A DNA stretch of 64,000 nt from Dyadobacter sp. (GCF_017744695.1 NZ_JAGIAS010000006.1:248001-312000), one strand, 5' to 3'. Positions 41,028 to 51,432 are shown, numbered from the stretch's first letter. A program made the numbers and translations. The notes: generated by a model from the letters alone, not told the origin.

Positions 41028-44000
41028 TTAGAAAGTGACATTGATACCAAAGTTGTAGGTCGCTGAAAGCGGGTACACGTTGGCGTCGATACCGGCTTGG
41101 GTTGGTTTGTTTTCGTTAGCTCTTACCTCTGGGGACAAACCTTTGTATTTAAAGAAGTTCAGAGGGTTCTGCGCATTGGCGTACAGACGCAGCTTGCGGA
41201 TTTTCAACCTTTCGTTGAATGCCTGCGGGAATGTGTAACCGATTTGCGCATTTCTAACCCGGAAATAGCTGCCGCTCTGTACGAAGAATGTGTTAGGCAG
41301 GTAGTTCTGGCCGCCGCCGATGTTGGCAGAAGGGTAGGTATTCGAAGTACCTTCACCGTGCCATCTGTTATCGTAGAAATCCTTGGTGAAGTTTTCATTA
41401 CCATAACGCCAGCCCATGTTGGCATTGTAAATATCCACTTTCGCAACACCCTGGAAGTCGAGCATCAAGTCGATGTTTTTGTAATTCCAGCTGGTGTTGA
41501 TACCATAGGTGAATTTCGGGTTCGGGTTCCCGATTACCTGACGGTCGAGGCCGGAGATGGTTCCGTCCGGTACGCCGTTGGTTCCGCTGATATCGCGGTA
41601 TCGGAAATCACCCGGTTTTGCGCCTGGCTGTGCCGAATTCTTGATTTCTTCCTCATTCTGGAAAATACCGTCTACCACGTAGCCGTAGAAAGAACCGATC
41701 GGGTCGCCCACGCGGGTACGCGTAGCGAGCGCTCCGCTGGTAAGACCCACGCCACCATCATAAATAGGGTTGGCACCGGATGATACCGCCAGCACTTTGT
41801 TGTTGTTGACCGCGCCATTGAAACCGATGCTGTAAGAAAGGTCCTTACCGATTTCATCACGCCAGTTCAGCGCGAATTCAAACCCTTTATTCTGGAAATC
41901 GGCCTGGTTACCTACGATACGACCCGAGCTTGTGCCGATAGAAGTCAATACGGGAATGTCAAAGATCGCACGCTCGGTTTTCTTAATATAGTAGTCCAAT
42001 TCCACGGTCAACCTCGATTTGAGGAAGGAAGCCTCGATACCTGCGTCGGTACCCACACCACGTTCCCAGTAAGTAGTAGGAGGGATGATGGAGTTGATAC
42101 TCGCACCTGTATTCAGCTGGCCTCCGAAGATCGCCGCCAGGCCACCGCCGGTTGCCACTGTGAGCGTCGACAAGTTGGAAGGAACGGACGCATTACCAAT
42201 TTTGCCCCAGCTACCACGGATTTTCAGGTTATCGAAAATCGTCTGGTCTTTCATGAAGTTTTCATTACTGATCACCCAGCCTGCACCCACCGACGGGAAA
42301 TACCCCCAGGCATTGCCACCCTGGAAGAATTTGGATGAACCATCCGCACGGAGGGAAGCATTCAACATGTAGCGCTCGTCGAAAGAGTAGTTCACACGAC
42401 CGAAGTAAGAAGCATATGTTCCGAGATCGCCTTCGTCTTTCACATTACGACCATCTGCACTACCCAAAGCCAGGTAAAGGTCGCCTTCGCTTGAATAAGG
42501 GACATTTAATGCGTTGGCAGTAAGCTTGTACGATTGGTCGCGTTGAGCGGACTGGCCGAGGAGGGCTGTAACGCTGTGTTTGCCGAAATCTTTGGTATAT
42601 GTCAATGTATTTTCAAAGATCCAGTAGCGCGTCTGCGGGCGTACGAATTCGAGGAAGCTGGTCGTGTTACGTTGTTTGAATGTGGCAACATATTGCGGTA
42701 TGTAAGTGCGGGTTTCATCCTGGCCGTAGCGTCCGCCGAGGCTGGTGCGGAATGTCAAGCCTTTCAATATGTTGAGTTCTGCATACGCGTTACCAGTAAG
42801 AAGCGTCTTCTTGGTATTCTGATTATAGAAATCAATCGTAACCTGCGGGTTGAAGTTGTTACCGTCACCGAGGTTGTAATCGGTAGGATCACCATAGGTT
42901 CCGTCGGCATAGTAAACCGGTACAACAGGGCCTGCGGCATAGAGCTGACGGAAAATGCCGCCCGCCTCATCTTTCGATTTGCTGAAAGAGCCGGTTGCCG
43001 AGTAACCTACTTTCAGGTTTTTAAGGACCTGGAAATCGTTTTGCAGACGGGCTGTGTAGCGTTTGAAATTGTTCTTTTCGACAATACCGTCCTGATCCAG
43101 ATAACCGAGCGAGAAGTTGTAAGTCGATTTTTCACCCCCACCACTGATTGAAAGCTGGTGGTTAGTTACAAATGCATTGCGCAGGATCTGGTGGTACCAG
43201 TCGGTTCCTTCTCCAAACTGTGTAGGATCGAGGATATCTGATTTTCCGTTGATGCGGCTCAATTCGTTGATCATCGTCGCATATTCATTTGCATTCGCCA
43301 TTTTGATCTGGTTGGTCACTTTCTGGTAACCCACAAAACCATTGTAGTCGATGATCGGCTGTCCTGATTTTCCTTTTTTCGTAGTGATCAAAACTACCCC
43401 ATTTGCTGCGCGTACCCCATAGATAGACTGGCTGGATGCGTCTTTCAGGATGTTCATGCTTTCGATATCGCCCGAGTTGAGGAAGCTGATATCGTCGAAC
43501 CAAACACCGTCGACCACGTACAATGGGTTGGCGCTACCATAGGCCGTTCCGACACCGCGGATACGGATCTGCGGCGCCTCACCCGGTTTACCCGAGTTAT
43601 TGATCTGCACCCCGGCAACCTTACCCTGCAAACCACTTACGGCATTCATGGAAGGCTGCTTGGAGATTTCTGCTCCTTTGATCTGCGCGACAGCGCCGGT
43701 AACGTCGAGTTTTTTCTGCGAACCGTAACCCATAATGACCACTTCGTTCAGCGCCTTGGCGTCTTCCTGCATGGCAACATTAAGTGTTGTTTGGTTACCT
43801 ACCGTGATTTCCTGGGTAGTCATCCCGATCATAGAGAAGACCAGGACGGATTGTGGGGACGGAACTTTTATGGCGTAGTTACCATCGGCATCGGTAGGAA
43901 CACCGGTAGTAGTGCCTTTGATGAGCACGCTGGCGCCCGGCAGCGCCGAATTGTCGGCACTCGAAGTGACTTTCCCAGTCACATTTATTTCCTGCGCGTA

Positions 44001-44060
44001 AGAGAAACTTCCTAGCGCCAGGAAAACGAGCATGTACAGTAATCGTACAATAGTTTTCAT
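41028..44060 (-). CDS. SusC/RagA TonB-dependent outer-membrane transporter
   Basis: A 1010-residue protein from the ATG at 44060 (MKTIVRLLYMLVFLALGSFSYAQ). An N-terminal carboxypeptidase-regulatory-like domain (VTGKVTSSADNSALPGASVLI) is followed by a TonB-box-like region (ALNEVVIMGYG), the plug (SGLQGKVAGVQINNSGKPG, NILKDASSQSIYGVRAANGVVLI) and a large beta-barrel ending in Phe (NFGINVTF). With SusD it forms the pedal-bin uptake complex. The C-terminal Phe is the barrel-assembly signal. A good promoter lies upstream at 44106-44138. Confidence 0.95.
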   Translation of the reverse strand: MKTIVRLLYMLVFLALGSFSYAQEINVTGKVTSSADNSALPGASVLIKGTTTGVPTDADGNYAIKVPSPQSVLVFSMIGMTTQEITVGNQTTLNVAMQEDAKALNEVVIMGYGSQKKLDVTGAVAQIKGAEISKQPSMNAVSGLQGKVAGVQINNSGKPGEAPQIRIRGVGTAYGSANPLYVVDGVWFDDISFLNSGDIESMNILKDASSQSIYGVRAANGVVLITTKKGKSGQPIIDYNGFVGYQKVTNQIKMANANEYATMINELSRINGKSDILDPTQFGEGTDWYHQILRNAFVTNHQLSISGGGEKSTYNFSLGYLDQDGIVEKNNFKRYTARLQNDFQVLKNLKVGYSATGSFSKSKDEAGGIFRQLYAAGPVVPVYYADGTYGDPTDYNLGDGNNFNPQVTIDFYNQNTKKTLLTGNAYAELNILKGLTFRTSLGGRYGQDETRTYIPQYVATFKQRNTTSFLEFVRPQTRYWIFENTLTYTKDFGKHSVTALLGQSAQRDQSYKLTANALNVPYSSEGDLYLALGSADGRNVKDEGDLGTYASYFGRVNYSFDERYMLNASLRADGSSKFFQGGNAWGYFPSVGAGWVISNENFMKDQTIFDNLKIRGSWGKIGNASVPSNLSTLTVATGGGLAAIFGGQLNTGASINSIIPPTTYWERGVGTDAGIEASFLKSRLTVELDYYIKKTERAIFDIPVLTSIGTSSGRIVGNQADFQNKGFEFALNWRDEIGKDLSYSIGFNGAVNNNKVLAVSSGANPIYDGGVGLTSGALATRTRVGDPIGSFYGYVVDGIFQNEEEIKNSAQPGAKPGDFRYRDISGTNGVPDGTISGLDRQVIGNPNPKFTYGINTSWNYKNIDLMLDFQGVAKVDIYNANMGWRYGNENFTKDFYDNRWHGEGTSNTYPSANIGGGQNYLPNTFFVQSGSYFRVRNAQIGYTFPQAFNERLKIRKLRLYANAQNPLNFFKYKGLSPEVRANENKPTQAGIDANVYPLSATYNFGINVTF

Positions 44061-44105
44061 CAGTTTCAAATTGGTGATTGAATTATTATAAGAATTTATT
44101 GACTT

Positions 44106-44138
44106 CAAAATTAAGTTCCAAGCGGGGGAGGAATCAAA
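44106..44138 (-). promoter_or_regulatory. susC promoter of Bacteroidota type
   Basis: On the minus strand TTTG (44135-44138) and TAATTTTG (44106-44113) are separated by 21 nt, matching the TTTG-N19-21-TAnnTTTG consensus. It is 45 nt before the susC ATG. Confidence 0.7.
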
Positions 44139-44227
44139 TAAAGCACTACATCACCACTACATCAATGAGAATAATGCAAGGTTTACTAGCACAATAAGGG
44201 GTAGGGTAGCGGATTAGTGCAATCGCG

Positions 44228-47134
44228 TCAAATGTCCATCATAAATTGGGCCAGATTGGCATCGTTGTCCAATCCAAGCTTTTTACGAAGCCGGTAGCGC
44301 TTGATTTCTACACCGCGGACAGAAATCCCCAGTACCGGGGCCATTTCTTTCGTGGAAAGATTCATGCGAAGGCACGCCGCGAGCCGGAGCTCGGAGGGAG
44401 AAATGGTAGGATATATCTGGCGCAGCCTTTTGAAGAACTGTTCGTGCACCTCGTCGAAATTTTGTTCAAATAAAACCCAGTCGTCCTTGCCGGCGACGTT
44501 CCGTTCGATGCTGTGCAGGAGTTTTTGATAATGTATATTGGGGAGCTGTTGTCCCATCTCGGCTTTTACCTGTTTCAGTTCATCGCGGATCTCTTCCAGG
44601 ATCTCGTTTTTCTTCACCACGTTGATCGCCACGTTGCTCAACTGCTGACTTTTGCTCTGGATTTCACTTTGCAGTTTCTCGTTCTGGATCTGCATGATCT
44701 TCCGCTCGCTGGAAAGGCGTTGCTGGCGTAGCTTTTCTTCCTGTTCCTCGATCAGCTTCCGGCGGTGGCGCGCAAGCCGTTTTTCCTGGTACAGGATCAG
44801 CGCAGCCAAAGCCAATGCGACCAGTACAGCGAAAAGAATCTTGGCAAACAATGTTTCGCGCCAATAGGGCTTTACGCTGAAATGATAGGTGCCGATGGTA
44901 TCGTTGAGGCTGCTCCTTACTTCAAAAATATAATCTGTCGATTCCAGGTTTGTAAACTCTACAAAGCTCTGGTCCGTCCATTCCGACCATTGATCGGTGA
45001 GGCCTTTGAGACGGTATTTGTATTGCACGTTCTGGCCATATACGGGTAATGCAAATGCAATGCGCAGCGAGCGCACTTCGGCCGGCAATGATGGGCTGCC
45101 CGAAATCGCGAAGGTTTCATTCAGGTTACGAAGGTTGGCTACTTTACGGACCATCGGCGGGCCGGCGGCCTCATTTTGCTCGTCGGGCGATTTGCGGTTA
45201 TACAACGCGTAGCCATTGTCGAGGCAGAAGAAGTAGTAATCTTCGGAAAGCGGTACTACCGTTTCGCTATTGCGCACGAGCGTGAGCGGGAGGTTCCGCG
45301 TTTCTTTGCCAGGTTGATAGAATGCTACGCGGTTCATGAAAATCTTGAACCAGTCGCCATGCAGGCCCGTCCTGATTTTGTAATCTTCCTCTTCTTTGGT
45401 GAAGTCGCTGCTCTGGATGAACCTCCCGGATCGGTCGGGTTGGAAAAACTTGTTGCCCGAGCGCACACGTACCTGCCCGTTCAGCCACTGAACGACTTCG
45501 ATGGAAAACTCGCTGGGCAGTTCCTGCGGGGCTTTAAACTCCTTCCAAGATAGGGCCGAATCCAGCGCGGGTGTCAGTTTGGCCTGAAACAAACCTTTGT
45601 AAGCATGCCCGAGCCAGAATGTGCCTGAATTGTCGTGTGCGATTTGCCGGATCGGTATGGGCGGCAACTTCTTGACGGGATAGGCGTAAGCCCAGGTACC
45701 CTTTGCGTCTTTTTTATACACATGCAGGCCCACATAGGCACCTTGAAGCAAAAGTGTGTCCTTCCCATTTCGCATCGGCACAAATACCCAGCCGCCATTG
45801 ATCGGAGAAATTTTTGTAATGCCGCTTTCCGAAATGCGGTAGGTGGCGTCGTTGTGGCCGCATAGCAATTGATCGTCGATCACTTTGAGTGACCAGGTTT
45901 GCCCTTCAAGCCCCCACACAGGCCGGAATGGTTCAGGAGAAAGCCATTTCTTGACAAATACTCCCTTGTTAGACCCTACATAAAGGTTCCCGTGCCAAAT
46001 CGCCGCGGCATAGGTAGAACCGAGCGGGTTATCATTGGTCTGGTAGGATATGATGGGCGACGACATTTTGACCATATCGATTCCCTGATCGAGCCCGATC
46101 CACAGCTGCTGCTGCGCATCCTCTTCCAATGCCAGTACGGTGTTGTTCTGCAAGCCGGTTTCCTTGTTAAACTGGTACTTTAATGTGCCGTTTTTGGAGA
46201 TGACGTAAACGCCATTCTGTATCGTTCCGAAGACAACGCTGCTATCGCGGGCCATTACGATAGCTCGGTTGATGATGTTCCTTTTCAATTCACCCGAAAT
46301 GGCGATGTTCCAGGGAGTGAGGATTCCGTTTTGCCAGATATACAGCCCGTGTTTGGTCGTGGTAATGAGGATGCCGCCGTTTGAGAAAGGTAAAATGGAG
46401 GAAATGGTAGTGGATAAAAGGCTTTCCGTTCCCGGTAATGGCTCGAATTGTTCTCCTTTTAACTCATAAATGCCCCGGCCGATCGTCGGCACCAGTACCC
46501 GGTTTTGCACAAGCCGCATAAACATGATGTTGCCCGATCCTTTGATCTCTTTCAGGTTTTTGCCGTCGTACCGGTATACATTGGAGAACGACTGGAAATA
46601 AATGTATTGGGGTGTTTTAAGAATATGCCATATTTCCTCGGTCCGCAGGCTCGCAAAGCCCGCTTTCTTGCTCAGTGAATAGTATTTCAGCTGACCATCC
46701 GCTTCTTTTTTCCAATATCCAAATTCCGAAAAGCCGCCCACGTAAATACGCTGTTCGGGTTGCGTTGTGCGTTTCAGGACTTTTCCACCGGTTGGTTCTG
46801 GTGATTGCTCGTCGTAAAGCACCGTCCGGACGATCTGGCCGTCGGGTAATGGGTATAGTTTCCAGGAGGCGCCGTCGTGTTCCAGCAAGCCATCGGAATT
46901 GGCGGAATAGATCAGCCCGTCGGTGCTCTGGCAAATGTCCCAGTTCTGGTTATGCGCCTTATAAAGAGCGGCCGGATAGTTGATCAACGGCGGCGTTTCC
47001 TGGGCCAGAGAAGGGAGGAAGATTGTCGCCCAGAAGAGTATGGCAGTAGCGCAACCCGCCTTATATTTGAAGGCCCGGCTTCGGAAAAGACTTTTTGCGA
47101 GTCGCTTTGCTGCCGTGTTTAATTTCTTTTTCAA
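44228..47134 (-). CDS. Membrane sensor-regulator: beta-propeller, Y_Y_Y, LuxR-type HTH
   Basis: A 968-residue one-component regulator. An N-terminal hydrophobic segment (about 28-45) leads to periplasmic beta-propeller repeats (GLIYSANSDGLLEHDGASWKLY, QRIYVGGFSEFGYW, QLWIGLDQGIDMV) and a Y_Y_Y domain (VQYKYRLKGLTDQWSEW, DYIFEVRSS). A transmembrane helix near 775-795 follows (LFAKILFAVLVALALAALILY), then a long coiled coil and a C-terminal helix-turn-helix (TISPSELRLAACLRMNLSTKE, GISVRGVEIKRYRLRKKL). It lacks histidine-kinase and receiver domains. It lies directly upstream of susC and probably activates the locus in response to a glucan oligosaccharide. Confidence 0.88.
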   Translation of the reverse strand: MKKKLNTAAKRLAKSLFRSRAFKYKAGCATAILFWATIFLPSLAQETPPLINYPAALYKAHNQNWDICQSTDGLIYSANSDGLLEHDGASWKLYPLPDGQIVRTVLYDEQSPEPTGGKVLKRTTQPEQRIYVGGFSEFGYWKKEADGQLKYYSLSKKAGFASLRTEEIWHILKTPQYIYFQSFSNVYRYDGKNLKEIKGSGNIMFMRLVQNRVLVPTIGRGIYELKGEQFEPLPGTESLLSTTISSILPFSNGGILITTTKHGLYIWQNGILTPWNIAISGELKRNIINRAIVMARDSSVVFGTIQNGVYVISKNGTLKYQFNKETGLQNNTVLALEEDAQQQLWIGLDQGIDMVKMSSPIISYQTNDNPLGSTYAAAIWHGNLYVGSNKGVFVKKWLSPEPFRPVWGLEGQTWSLKVIDDQLLCGHNDATYRISESGITKISPINGGWVFVPMRNGKDTLLLQGAYVGLHVYKKDAKGTWAYAYPVKKLPPIPIRQIAHDNSGTFWLGHAYKGLFQAKLTPALDSALSWKEFKAPQELPSEFSIEVVQWLNGQVRVRSGNKFFQPDRSGRFIQSSDFTKEEEDYKIRTGLHGDWFKIFMNRVAFYQPGKETRNLPLTLVRNSETVVPLSEDYYFFCLDNGYALYNRKSPDEQNEAAGPPMVRKVANLRNLNETFAISGSPSLPAEVRSLRIAFALPVYGQNVQYKYRLKGLTDQWSEWTDQSFVEFTNLESTDYIFEVRSSLNDTIGTYHFSVKPYWRETLFAKILFAVLVALALAALILYQEKRLARHRRKLIEEQEEKLRQQRLSSERKIMQIQNEKLQSEIQSKSQQLSNVAINVVKKNEILEEIRDELKQVKAEMGQQLPNIHYQKLLHSIERNVAGKDDWVLFEQNFDEVHEQFFKRLRQIYPTISPSELRLAACLRMNLSTKEMAPVLGISVRGVEIKRYRLRKKLGLDNDANLAQFMMDI

Positions 47135-47212
47135 TTAACTATCAATGTCGTTTTTAGCTCTTTCAGAAGGGTTTGTGGCGATATTAGTGCATGTAACTCA
47201 ATAGTACTCTTA

Positions 47213-48589
47213 ATGAAAAAATTTCTTTCCCTGATGCTCCTCGGCACATCTGCCGTGACGGAGCCCGTTATGTCCCAGGACAACAACAAGCGAAATGATA
47301 TTCGTTACAATCTTAACGAATCCGGTTCACATTATGTAAAATTCACATTCACGAATCAGGTGTGGCTGAGGCTGAATGATAACAATCCCGGAACCACTGT
47401 GCTGAGCGATCCGAAAACCAATACTTTCGATATCGGCTTGCGTCGCACCCGCATGCAGCTGTTCGGCCAGCTTACCGACAGGATATTCTTCTACACTCAG
47501 TTCGGAATGAACAATTTCAATAAGGTGAGCGCATTTCCTGCCTATAACACGGCCGGAACACCCAGCCAACGTAAGATCGCAGCATTTTTTCACGACGCTG
47601 TCGGTGAATATGAGGTGCAACGCAAAGGCAACAATTTTATCCGCTTCGGTGGTGGCCTCACTATCGTCAGCGGTTTTTCCCGCTTTTCGCAGCCTAGCAT
47701 CGGCACCATTATGACCATGGACGTGCCGGTTTTTGCGCAGGCTACCGTTGATCAGACCGACCAGTTTTCCAGAAAGCTGACCGTTTACAGCCGCGGGCAG
47801 ATCGGCAAGCTCAATTACCGCGTCGCTGTGGCCGATCCGTTTCCGGTTGAAACCAGTGGCTCCGTGCCTGCGGCGCTTAATCAGAACGCTGTTTTTGCGC
47901 TGCGCAAAAACAGTAAGCAATTCCAGGGGCTATTCATTTACAATGTTTTCGACACTGAAGATAATACCACGCCGGGCTACATGACAGGTACTTATCTCGG
48001 TAAACGCAAGGTTTTAAATGTGGAGGCCGGTATTACTTCCCAAAAAAATGCGACCTGGCGTAAGGAAGCGGTGGACACGCTTTACAGCAATATGACGCTC
48101 TGGTCGGTGGCCGCTTACCTGGATATGCCCTTGAATGCGGAGAAAGGAACTGCATTATCGGCTTATCTGGGCTATTTCGGGACTGACTATGGCAAGGGAT
48201 ATCTTCGCTATAACGGCATTATGAATCCTGCGACCGGTACCACGCAGCCCATTGCGGGCGTGAGCGGCGCGCACGGGAACGCGTACCCGATGTTTGGGAC
48301 TGGGAATGTGATTTACGCACAGGCGGGTTATAAATTGAAAGATGGTTTGTTGGGTAGCCAAGGGACTTTGATGCCCTACGCTTCGTTGCAGCGCGGTGAT
48401 TACGATCGTTTGCAGGATGCTGCAAATATTTACAATCTGGGCGTCAACTGGCTGATCAAAGGGCATAACGGCAAGCTGTCGCTCAATTACGAGAACCGTC
48501 CGGTATATAAATCGGCGTCGGTGGCTAATGAGTTGGAGAGAAATGGCCGCAAAGGCAGCTGGACATTGCAATATCAGATATCCATTTAA
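47213..48589 (+). CDS. Outer-membrane porin-like protein
   Basis: A 458-residue protein with a short signal region (MKKFLSLMLLGTSAVTEPVMSQ) and an alternating beta-strand pattern, for example YVKFTFTNQVWLRL, FDIGLRRTRMQLFGQLTDRIFFYTQFGMNN, LNVEAGITSQ and GSWTLQYQISI at the end. It resembles phosphate-selective-type porins of Bacteroidota (FDIGLRRTRM is typical). The solute is unknown. It diverges from the regulator gene across 78 nt. Confidence 0.78.
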   Translation: MKKFLSLMLLGTSAVTEPVMSQDNNKRNDIRYNLNESGSHYVKFTFTNQVWLRLNDNNPGTTVLSDPKTNTFDIGLRRTRMQLFGQLTDRIFFYTQFGMNNFNKVSAFPAYNTAGTPSQRKIAAFFHDAVGEYEVQRKGNNFIRFGGGLTIVSGFSRFSQPSIGTIMTMDVPVFAQATVDQTDQFSRKLTVYSRGQIGKLNYRVAVADPFPVETSGSVPAALNQNAVFALRKNSKQFQGLFIYNVFDTEDNTTPGYMTGTYLGKRKVLNVEAGITSQKNATWRKEAVDTLYSNMTLWSVAAYLDMPLNAEKGTALSAYLGYFGTDYGKGYLRYNGIMNPATGTTQPIAGVSGAHGNAYPMFGTGNVIYAQAGYKLKDGLLGSQGTLMPYASLQRGDYDRLQDAANIYNLGVNWLIKGHNGKLSLNYENRPVYKSASVANELERNGRKGSWTLQYQISI

Positions 48590-48594
48590 AAGTG

Positions 48595-48626
48595 GCTAAT
48601 CCGGGTCGGAAATGGCCCGGATTAGC
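48595..48626. terminator. Hairpin between porin and TonB receptor genes
   Basis: GCTAATCCGGGTC (48595-48607) pairs with GGCCCGGATTAGC (48614-48626), 13 bp with one wobble, six-nt loop. No long T-run follows. It lies between convergent genes. Confidence 0.6.
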
Positions 48627-48639
48627 TTAATTAAGTATC

Positions 48640-51432
48640 CTAAAAACTAAAAGTAACCCTCGCGAACAGATACCTGCCGTTAAAGCCCATTTGCTGGACG
48701 CGGCGGGAATATACGAACCGGCCCGAGCTCACATTACCCGAATGGGTGTGCTTGTCCTGATACACATCCAGTACATTGTTCGCACCGATCGTCAGGCCGA
48801 TGCCCTTCACTACATCATAGCTCAATGCAATATCGGTCACCACTTTGGCGCCGAAGGTCTGATCGAGCGTTTCTTTCTGCCCGGTCAATGTGTTAACCGG
48901 CCATGCATCAGGTTTGTCGGGATCGATGGTCGGATCCCAGTAAGTTACTTCTCCAAACCGCACACCACGGAGCATTGCCCCAAATTTTCCCGCCTTGTAA
49001 TTGATCGTCAGGCTCTGCTTGTTACGGGGGCTTGCGATTTCAAACCTGCTTAAATCTTCCCGGTTGAAATAGGTGTTGACCTGCTTGGTCTGTACCAGAA
49101 TATCCGATGCATGGATAATCGGCTTGCCATCCGCACCTTTTTTGACCTTGTTTTGAATAAATGTCCCGGCCAGTACCGCCCGCAACGATTGGTTACGGCC
49201 AAACTTGGTATTGTACGAAAGCACGCCTTCGATCCCGCGCGAACGCGTGTCGACGGCGTTGGAAAAGAAATTGGCTGTTGTAGCATTGGCTGCCGCCAGT
49301 TGGGCTTTCAGATTGGCATTACCACCGTCATTGAAATTGTTCGTTAGTACAATGCGGTCGTCGATGTCGATCTGGTAAGCGTCCACGGTCAGTTCAAACG
49401 CATTGCTGATCTGGATGGTGGTACCTACGGTAAAGCTTTGAGAGGTCTCCTGTTTCAGTTTGGGTATGCCAAGGATTTCAGCGGGTTTGCTATCGTTGGT
49501 AAAAGTACCGCTTTCCTGTGCTACCTGTTGGCCGTTTTGGGTTACGAAAAGTGTATTCGTTTTGGCATAATAACGCTGTTGCAGCGACGGCGCGCGGAAC
49601 CCGCTGCTGGCCGAGGCCCGCAATGCAAAGCCTTCGGTGATTTTATAGCGGGTCGAAACTTTGTAATTAAGCGTGTTCCCGAAATCGGAATAATTTTCAA
49701 AGCGGAGGGCTGCGCTGAGGACCCACGATTTGGTAATATCCTGTTCCAAATCCAGGTAACCGGCTACGCTATGTCTTGAATGCGATCCGGCGTTCTGCGG
49801 AAAGAAGCCTGAGAACACCTGCGCACCCGCGGGTACGCCTGCCGGTACATCGTAATTTTTGTAGGAAGCCTCTTCGCCGGCAGTGATCGTATACTTCTCG
49901 CTCCGTTGCTCAGCGCCGAGCGCGACATTGAGTCCATGCAGCACGTCGAATTTCCGCCCGAAATCCAGGTTAATGGTATTTTGGGAAAATCCGTTGCCTC
50001 CCGCATTGAATTCCCGCTGAAAGTTGGCGACGGACACCGCCTGCGTGTAGTTCACGGAATTGGTAATGCGGTAATCGAAGTCATTTTTGCCGAATGTGTT
50101 GCTCAGGTCAAACCGCCATTCGCCCAGTTTGCCCCGGATGCCGGCCGCTGCTGAAACGTCGGTCACGTCGCTGTTGATTTCAGGCAAAAAGCCATTGGGA
50201 TACACCGCGAACACGTTCGTACGCACGGCGGCCGGGACTCCGTTAGGGTACCTGTAAAACCCGGCTGCATTTCCCTTCTTGTTGTTGTACTGGCCGAATG
50301 CATATACATCCAGGTGCTCATTGAGCGGAATGTCCGCATTGACTACCACGCCACCGCCTTTTACTTCCGAGTTGCCGATGCGCATATCGAAATCGTTGCG
50401 TGTGAGGCCGCGTTGCGTCAGAATCTCATCGTCGACTACTTTACCGTCAACAGCGGGGAATAGCTGGCCGGTGTAGGTACCGGTACGGTTGGTCGCTCCG
50501 CGTTTTACATATTCGCCGGTGATATTCACGAAACCTTTCTGGCCTACTTTCAGCCCGTAGTTAAGGCCGACCTGAGCGGTTCCGCCATCGGAGACATTTA
50601 CCGATGCATTCTTATTGTTGTTGATAATGTAGTTCTTGTCGTAGCTTGTTACGTTCTCACCATACGACACGTTCCCGCTTAACCCGGTTCGGCTTTTCAA
50701 TATGATGTTGATCACCCCTGCAATGGCATCGGAACCATATTGTGCGGCGGCACCATCGCGGAGAATTTCAATTTTCTCTACCGAAGTAGCCGGTATTGCA
50801 TTCAAATCGGTTCCAACCGTACCGCGGTTGACAGTCCCATTAACATTCACGAGCGATGATTGATGCCGGCGTTTTCCGTTCACCAGTACGAGCACCTGGT
50901 CGGGTCCCAGGCCGCGGAGCTGTGCGGGATCGATGTGGTCGGTGCCGTCGGAGATGGTTTGCCGCGACGACTGGAACGAAGGCGCGACGTACGTCAGGAT
51001 CTGATTGATATCCACCTGTCCGACGCTATTTGTAATCTGTGAAACGGGAATGATGTCCACCGGAACGGGGGAGTCGATACGCGAACGCCCGCCGCTGCGC
51101 GAGCCTGTAACCACAATTTCCCCGAGGACTTCGGAAGATTCGGCCAAGGCAATATTCAATGGCGACGATTGCCCCGCCGTGACGACCGTGGGGACGATCT
51201 TGGGCGTGTAGCCTATAAAGGAAATCACGATGTTGTAATTTCCGTCGGCGATGCCGAGAGAAAAGTTTCCATCCGGGTCCGTCACGGTACCCGTATTGGT
51301 GCCTTGTACGAGGATCGACACGCCGGGGAGTGGCGCTCCGCTCTTTTCGTCTGTGATTTTCCCTTTCACCGATTGCGCCAGGGCCTGAAGTGAGGCGGAA
51401 ATGAGAAGCAGAAGTAATAGCGTTTTTTTCAT
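48640..51432 (-). CDS. TonB-dependent receptor
   Basis: A 930-residue receptor with signal peptide (MKKTLLLLLLISASLQALAQ), a carboxypeptidase-regulatory-like domain (VKGKITDEKSGAPLPGVSILV), a TonB-box-like LGEIVVTGSR, a plug (EKIEILRDGAAAQYGSDAIAGVINIIL) and a barrel ending ARVTFSF. There is no SusD partner, and the plug and barrel look like the siderophore/vitamin-type receptors rather than SusC. The ligand cannot be named. It is flanked by the porin (convergent) and mdh (same strand, separated by about 170 nt with a terminator). Confidence 0.9.
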   Translation of the reverse strand: MKKTLLLLLLISASLQALAQSVKGKITDEKSGAPLPGVSILVQGTNTGTVTDPDGNFSLGIADGNYNIVISFIGYTPKIVPTVVTAGQSSPLNIALAESSEVLGEIVVTGSRSGGRSRIDSPVPVDIIPVSQITNSVGQVDINQILTYVAPSFQSSRQTISDGTDHIDPAQLRGLGPDQVLVLVNGKRRHQSSLVNVNGTVNRGTVGTDLNAIPATSVEKIEILRDGAAAQYGSDAIAGVINIILKSRTGLSGNVSYGENVTSYDKNYIINNNKNASVNVSDGGTAQVGLNYGLKVGQKGFVNITGEYVKRGATNRTGTYTGQLFPAVDGKVVDDEILTQRGLTRNDFDMRIGNSEVKGGGVVVNADIPLNEHLDVYAFGQYNNKKGNAAGFYRYPNGVPAAVRTNVFAVYPNGFLPEINSDVTDVSAAAGIRGKLGEWRFDLSNTFGKNDFDYRITNSVNYTQAVSVANFQREFNAGGNGFSQNTINLDFGRKFDVLHGLNVALGAEQRSEKYTITAGEEASYKNYDVPAGVPAGAQVFSGFFPQNAGSHSRHSVAGYLDLEQDITKSWVLSAALRFENYSDFGNTLNYKVSTRYKITEGFALRASASSGFRAPSLQQRYYAKTNTLFVTQNGQQVAQESGTFTNDSKPAEILGIPKLKQETSQSFTVGTTIQISNAFELTVDAYQIDIDDRIVLTNNFNDGGNANLKAQLAAANATTANFFSNAVDTRSRGIEGVLSYNTKFGRNQSLRAVLAGTFIQNKVKKGADGKPIIHASDILVQTKQVNTYFNREDLSRFEIASPRNKQSLTINYKAGKFGAMLRGVRFGEVTYWDPTIDPDKPDAWPVNTLTGQKETLDQTFGAKVVTDIALSYDVVKGIGLTIGANNVLDVYQDKHTHSGNVSSGRFVYSRRVQQMGFNGRYLFARVTFSF

